Origin: Myrica gale | Taxonomy: Eukaryota; Streptophyta; Magnoliopsida; Fagales; Myricaceae | Length of the DNA: 64,000 nt | Reading direction: 5' to 3' | Assembly (NCBI GenBank): GCA_963930655.1 | Contig: OZ005603.1 | Location: forward strand, 21,714,201-21,778,200 | Shown: piece after piece, positions 60,952 to 64,000 of the stretch | Layout of the letters: each line of letters begins with the position of its first letter | Position numbering within the stretch: the stretch's first letter is position 1 | Program-made: the position numbers and the translations under genes | The notes under the pieces: generated by a model | Seen by the model: only the letters and a program-made list of their open reading frames with translations | What the model was told of the DNA's origin: nothing | Database searches by the model: none

Positions 60952-61711
60952 CTACATAGTCATAGAATTGGTAAATACATCAACAATAAGAAGTTCTGTG
61001 GTGATGTGAGGAAGATATGACACTATTGTCGAGTGCTTCATGTATAGAATGACAATTGACTTCAATATGCTTGGTGCGTTCATGATAGATGGGGTTGATT
61101 GCAATATGAATGACACTTGTGTTATCGGCATGGAGAGTCGTATGATGCCAAAATCAAAACAAGTTGAAGACATTGCATGATATTCAGATTTGGCAGAGGA
61201 TTTGGATACCTGATTTTGCTTTACTCTGCCAAGATATTAGTGCAGTACCAAAAAACAGGCACCATTTGGTTACCGAGCATCGAGTGTTGGGGAAACCAGC
61301 CCAATTAACATTACTATAAACGACTAGATCAAGGGAGGAACTAGTTGAAAAGAATAGGCCCTTGTTCGGAGTCCTCAAAAGGCATCTAATAATGTGATAG
61401 ATAGCAGTTAAGTGAAGATGGTGCGAAGATTGCATAAATTGAAAAACTTGTTTGACAACAAACGATATATCTGGCCGCGTAATTGTAAGATTATTTAAAC
61501 TCCCAACCAATTGTCTATAGAGTGTGGGATCTGGTTGAAGGTCACCCTCGTCCTTCCAAAACTTTGCATTCACTTCCATCAGAGTATGTACTAATGTAGA
61601 TCCTTGAAGGCCAACCAAGGAAATAAGCTCTATTACGTATTTGTGTTGATGCAAGTATATTCCAATAGGTCTGGAATTAACTTCTAGCCCTAAGAAATAT
61701 GCGAAAGCCAA
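60952..61711 (-). pseudogene. Copia RT C-terminus and RNase H
   Basis: Frame 61184-61711 covers the RT end (FLGLEVNSRPIGIYLHQHKY, then ITRPDISFVVKQVFQFMQ) and runs into RNase H (YSNVNWAGFPNTRCS, matching YSDADWAG..DTR.S). Frame 60952-61173 holds the end of RNase H in a shifted frame. The first catalytic Asp of RNase H (YSDAD) is Asn-Val-Asn here. Confidence 0.86.
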
Positions 61712-61739
61712 GATCCTTCATATGAAAGGAGTTATGAAG

Positions 61740-62310
61740 ATGTTGGATTTGAGAAATCAAGGTAGAATTTGTGCTAGTGATGACGAGGTTATCAACATAA
61801 ACAAGTAGGAGAACCATACCAGTAAATGTCTTTCAAAGAAAAAAAGAGGAGTCAAACTTGCTTTGGACAAAATAAAAGCACAGTTTAGTAGATTTGAACT
61901 TCTCAAACCAAGCATGGGGAGCCTATTTTAACCCATATAAAGACCTCTTAAATTTACAAACTGCTGAAGTAGAGGACGAAAATAAACCAGGTGGAAGTGT
62001 CATGTAAATGGTTTCAGTAAGATCACTGTGGAGAAATGCACTTTTGACATCCATTTGGTGAAATGACCAGCTTTGAGATGCAGCAAGTATAAGCACTGCT
62101 CATGTTGTAGTCATTTTGGTTATCGAGGGAAAAATCTCGTCATAATCGACTCCATACTCTTGCCAATTACCAAGAGCTATCATCCTTACTTTATATCGAT
62201 CAAGAGTTCCATCAAAGTGATATTTTACTGAATATACCACTTACATCCAATAGATTTCACAACAGGTGAACATGTTACAATATCCCATGTATCATTATTT
62301 TTAGAACTCG
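61740..62310 (-). pseudogene. Copia RT N-terminal half, YVDN variant
   Basis: The catalytic motif near 61788-61802 reads LLVYVDNLVIT, so the second Asp of YVDD is Asn. Upstream pieces match the fingers region in several frames with stops. Confidence 0.75.
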
Positions 62311-62316
62311 AAGCTC

Positions 62317-62653
62317 CTAATGCATAACCCTATGCCAACACTCATGTTTTTGTAGCTTATGAGTAATAAAATGGAACTGGAACAGTGGATAAAGTAGCAA
62401 TAAATGAAGCATGTGAGAAACTATATCGATCAGGTGGCTGAGATGCTCTTGCTGATCTTCGAAGTGCAAGCAGTGTAGGTTCAGAAGGTGGACCAATCTC
62501 AAGAAAGGGCTGAGATGGTTGACGTATAGCATAGACAAATCCCTGCTTGAAGCACTGAATAGGTAGAGATAACTCATCAAAACTTGGTAAGACGGCAAAC
62601 TGAGGAGAGCTAGCAGTATGAGGGGAAGAAATACTGATTTTCAAAGAAAACAA
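62317..62653 (-). pseudogene. Copia integrase-RT linker
   Basis: Frame 62357-62653 contains LRRSARASQPPDRYSFSHAS, matching the family's RRS.R..KPP..Y motif before RT. The overlapping frame 62317-62598 is its shifted continuation. Confidence 0.75.
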
Positions 62654-62656
62654 TAT

Positions 62657-63153
62657 TTATAGATACCCGAATTCAATTGGGGCAAGGATCATAACAAAAA
62701 AAAAATCCCTTTTGTGCATTATTATAAGCCAAGAAAGCACACCAGTAGAACTAGTCATATGATTTGATGCAGCAGAATCAACAAACCAAGGCTGAGATAA
62801 GTTCTTTGTATTACCTTGCAATCCTAAGGCTGAGAAATCGGAATTAATCATTTGCTCTACTATTTTCACAGTAAGAGCAACCTGTCTCGTGACTGTAGAC
62901 ACTAGGGAAGCACCTGGAAGTTGACTGGAGTCTACAGAAGCTTGTCCTCTAGATGGAGGAGTCACAGTTGCCTGGAAAACATTTGCTTGGCGATTTTGAG
63001 GCCGGGTAGGACACTCCTATATGATATGCCCTTGTTGTTTGCAATATGTACAACCTTTCTTGACACAATTGCATGCAATGTGGCCATATTCCTTACAACA
63101 AAAGCATTGAACCTTGCACATGTCTTTGTTCTGCCCCTTGTTGTGAACAACAT
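62657..63153 (-). pseudogene. Copia gag zinc knuckle and protease
   Basis: A CX2CX4HX4C knuckle (CTYCKQQGHII, stop, EC) lies near 63010-63056, with a TAG replacing a codon just before the last Cys. The protease motif WFVDSAASNHMTSS (62750-62795) has DSA where active copia proteases have DSG. Confidence 0.82.
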
Positions 63154-63180
63154 AGGCTACCGAAATAGTACCAGGGGATA

Positions 63181-64000
63181 TGTGAGATCCCGAATTTACT
63201 TATGTCGTTGTAAAGGAGAGAGATTTTGCTATGATTTTTCTTCAGGATGTAGGTATGTTTTAATTGATGATTTTTGAGGTAAGTGTCGACACATTGGAGC
63301 ATAGTGTCGACACATTATACTAACACCCGAAAGTTTACCTTTTCCTGGAGCCCGAAGTGAATTTTGACTAAGTGTTGTAAGTGTCGACACCTTGGGTCAT
63401 AGTGTCGACACATTAGACTGACACCCGAATGTTTACATTTTTCCAGAACTAGAGTGATTTTTACTAAGTGTTGGAAGTGTCGACACCTTGAGTGATGGTG
63501 TCGACACATCCAACTGAAACCCGAGAGTTCGCCTTTTTCCAGAACTCCCGTGAATTTTGACCAAGTGATGGAAGTGTCGACACCTTGAGTGATGGTGTCG
63601 ACACATCTAACTGAAACCCGAGAGTTTACATTTTTCCTACTTTGGCTAAGTGTTGGAAGTGTCGACACCTTGAGTGATGGTGTCGACACATCCTACTAAA
63701 TGTGTTGTAAGTGTCGACACCTTGAGTGATGGTGTCGACACATATAACTAAATCCCTAGAAAATACGTGAGGTGGAATTCATGAGAAAAGGGGGGAAATA
63801 AGGGAGGGCATCCCTGTCTTTTCCCCCAAGCCCTTTTCGCATTAAACCTCCCTCTCTTTCACGAAGTCTCACATTTCCTTTACCCCAAATCATACCTCCC
63901 ATGCCCTAAGTCACCCACCCGAAAAGGAAGAAGGAAGAAGAGAAAGAAGAAGGAAGAAGGAAGAAGGAGAAGAAAAGAAGGAGGAAGAGGAGAGAAGCAA
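63181..64000 (+). repeat. LTR of the 37-41 kb family, plus orientation, partial
   Basis: It starts TGTGAGATCCCG, the counterpart of the reverse-complemented right end of the LTR at 37063-41069 (TGTGAGACCCCG). The order that follows matches too: paired GTGTCGACAC palindromes, then AGGTGGAATTCATGAGAAAA, then a purine-rich GAAGAAGG tract. It runs past the window, so it could be a solo LTR or the 5' LTR of a full element. The left flank is GGATA. Confidence 0.88.
63283..63741. repeat. Six pairs of the palindrome GTGTCGACAC, 21 bp apart
   Basis: Pairs start at 63283/63304, 63381/63402, 63477/63498, 63574/63595, 63659/63680 and 63711/63732. All twelve copies are perfect and each pair has an exact 21-bp step. 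Pair-to-pair steps are 98, 96, 97, 85 and 52 bp. Confidence 0.95.

Larger units (their letters stand above)
60889..63180 (-). mobile_element. Ty1/copia element lacking most of its integrase
   Basis: Minus-strand order from the right is gag zinc knuckle, protease, a short linker, RT, RNase H, then the 3' LTR. Protease (about 62700-62860) and the integrase-RT linker (62317-62653) nearly abut, so the integrase core is missing. The element is cut on its 5' side by a gypsy-type LTR starting at 63181. Several stops and shifts are present. Confidence 0.85.

Noticed and set aside
63283..63741. The spaced GTGTCGACAC repeats as a CRISPR-like array or cloning-linker artefact
   Set aside because: The repeats are 10 bp and paired, in a plant retrotransposon LTR, with related spacers. 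They recur in three LTR copies with diverged surroundings, which a SalI linker artefact would not produce.

Overview
The window reads as nuclear DNA of a flowering plant, most likely a eudicot. The evidence is three spliced plant genes with GT-AG introns and a dense, nested load of plant transposable elements (Ty1/copia, Ty3/gypsy Tat-type, long solo LTRs, CACTA, hAT, a Mutator-like MITE and LINEs). I cannot name the species. All assignments come from reading the sequence; no database search was run.

Host genes. (1) 3464-5194 (+) is a two-exon SUVR3-like histone-lysine methyltransferase with an intact SET domain. (2) 28202-29377 (-) is a two-exon class I LOB-domain transcription factor. (3) 49197-56413 (+) is a five-exon RAD6-type ubiquitin-conjugating enzyme (UBC2-like, 152 aa) whose 5.5-kb second intron holds two LINE 3' ends and a block that looks organellar. 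The three genes are far apart and show no operon-like relation.

Mobile DNA by region. 6.2-9.5 kb: a foldback MITE (TSD 8/9) followed by a 2.8-kb non-autonomous hAT element with a perfect 8-bp TSD. 10.9-27.8 kb: a nested retrotransposon block made of a minus-strand copia remnant carrying a 3.1-kb solo LTR, a decayed Tat-type gypsy element (gag, protease, RT, two RNase H segments, integrase, 61-bp tandem repeats), and a plus-strand copia remnant carrying a 1.4-kb solo LTR with perfect TSD CTTCC. 30.4-36.9 kb: a CACTA-type element (TSD CAT) that has captured a makorin-like zinc-finger exon and was later hit by a 3.8-kb solo LTR. 37.1-41.1 kb: a 4.0-kb solo LTR of the same broad family. 42.1-47.6 kb: a coding but decayed CACTA element. 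57.4-59.5 kb: a LINE with an internal insertion bounded by a perfect 16-bp TSD. 59.5-60.6 kb: possibly mitochondrial-derived DNA. 60.6-63.2 kb: a copia element lacking most of its integrase. 63.18 kb to the window end: the start of another LTR of the 37-41 kb family, in the opposite orientation.

The most unusual signal is an array of the perfect 10-bp palindrome GTGTCGACAC. It occurs in pairs whose starts are exactly 21 bp apart, about two helical turns. There are four pairs in the LTR at 37-41 kb and six in the LTR beginning at 63.18 kb. A 34-bp module matching one pair, spacer included, at 31 of 34 positions lies in an apparently unrelated LTR at 24.1-25.5 kb.
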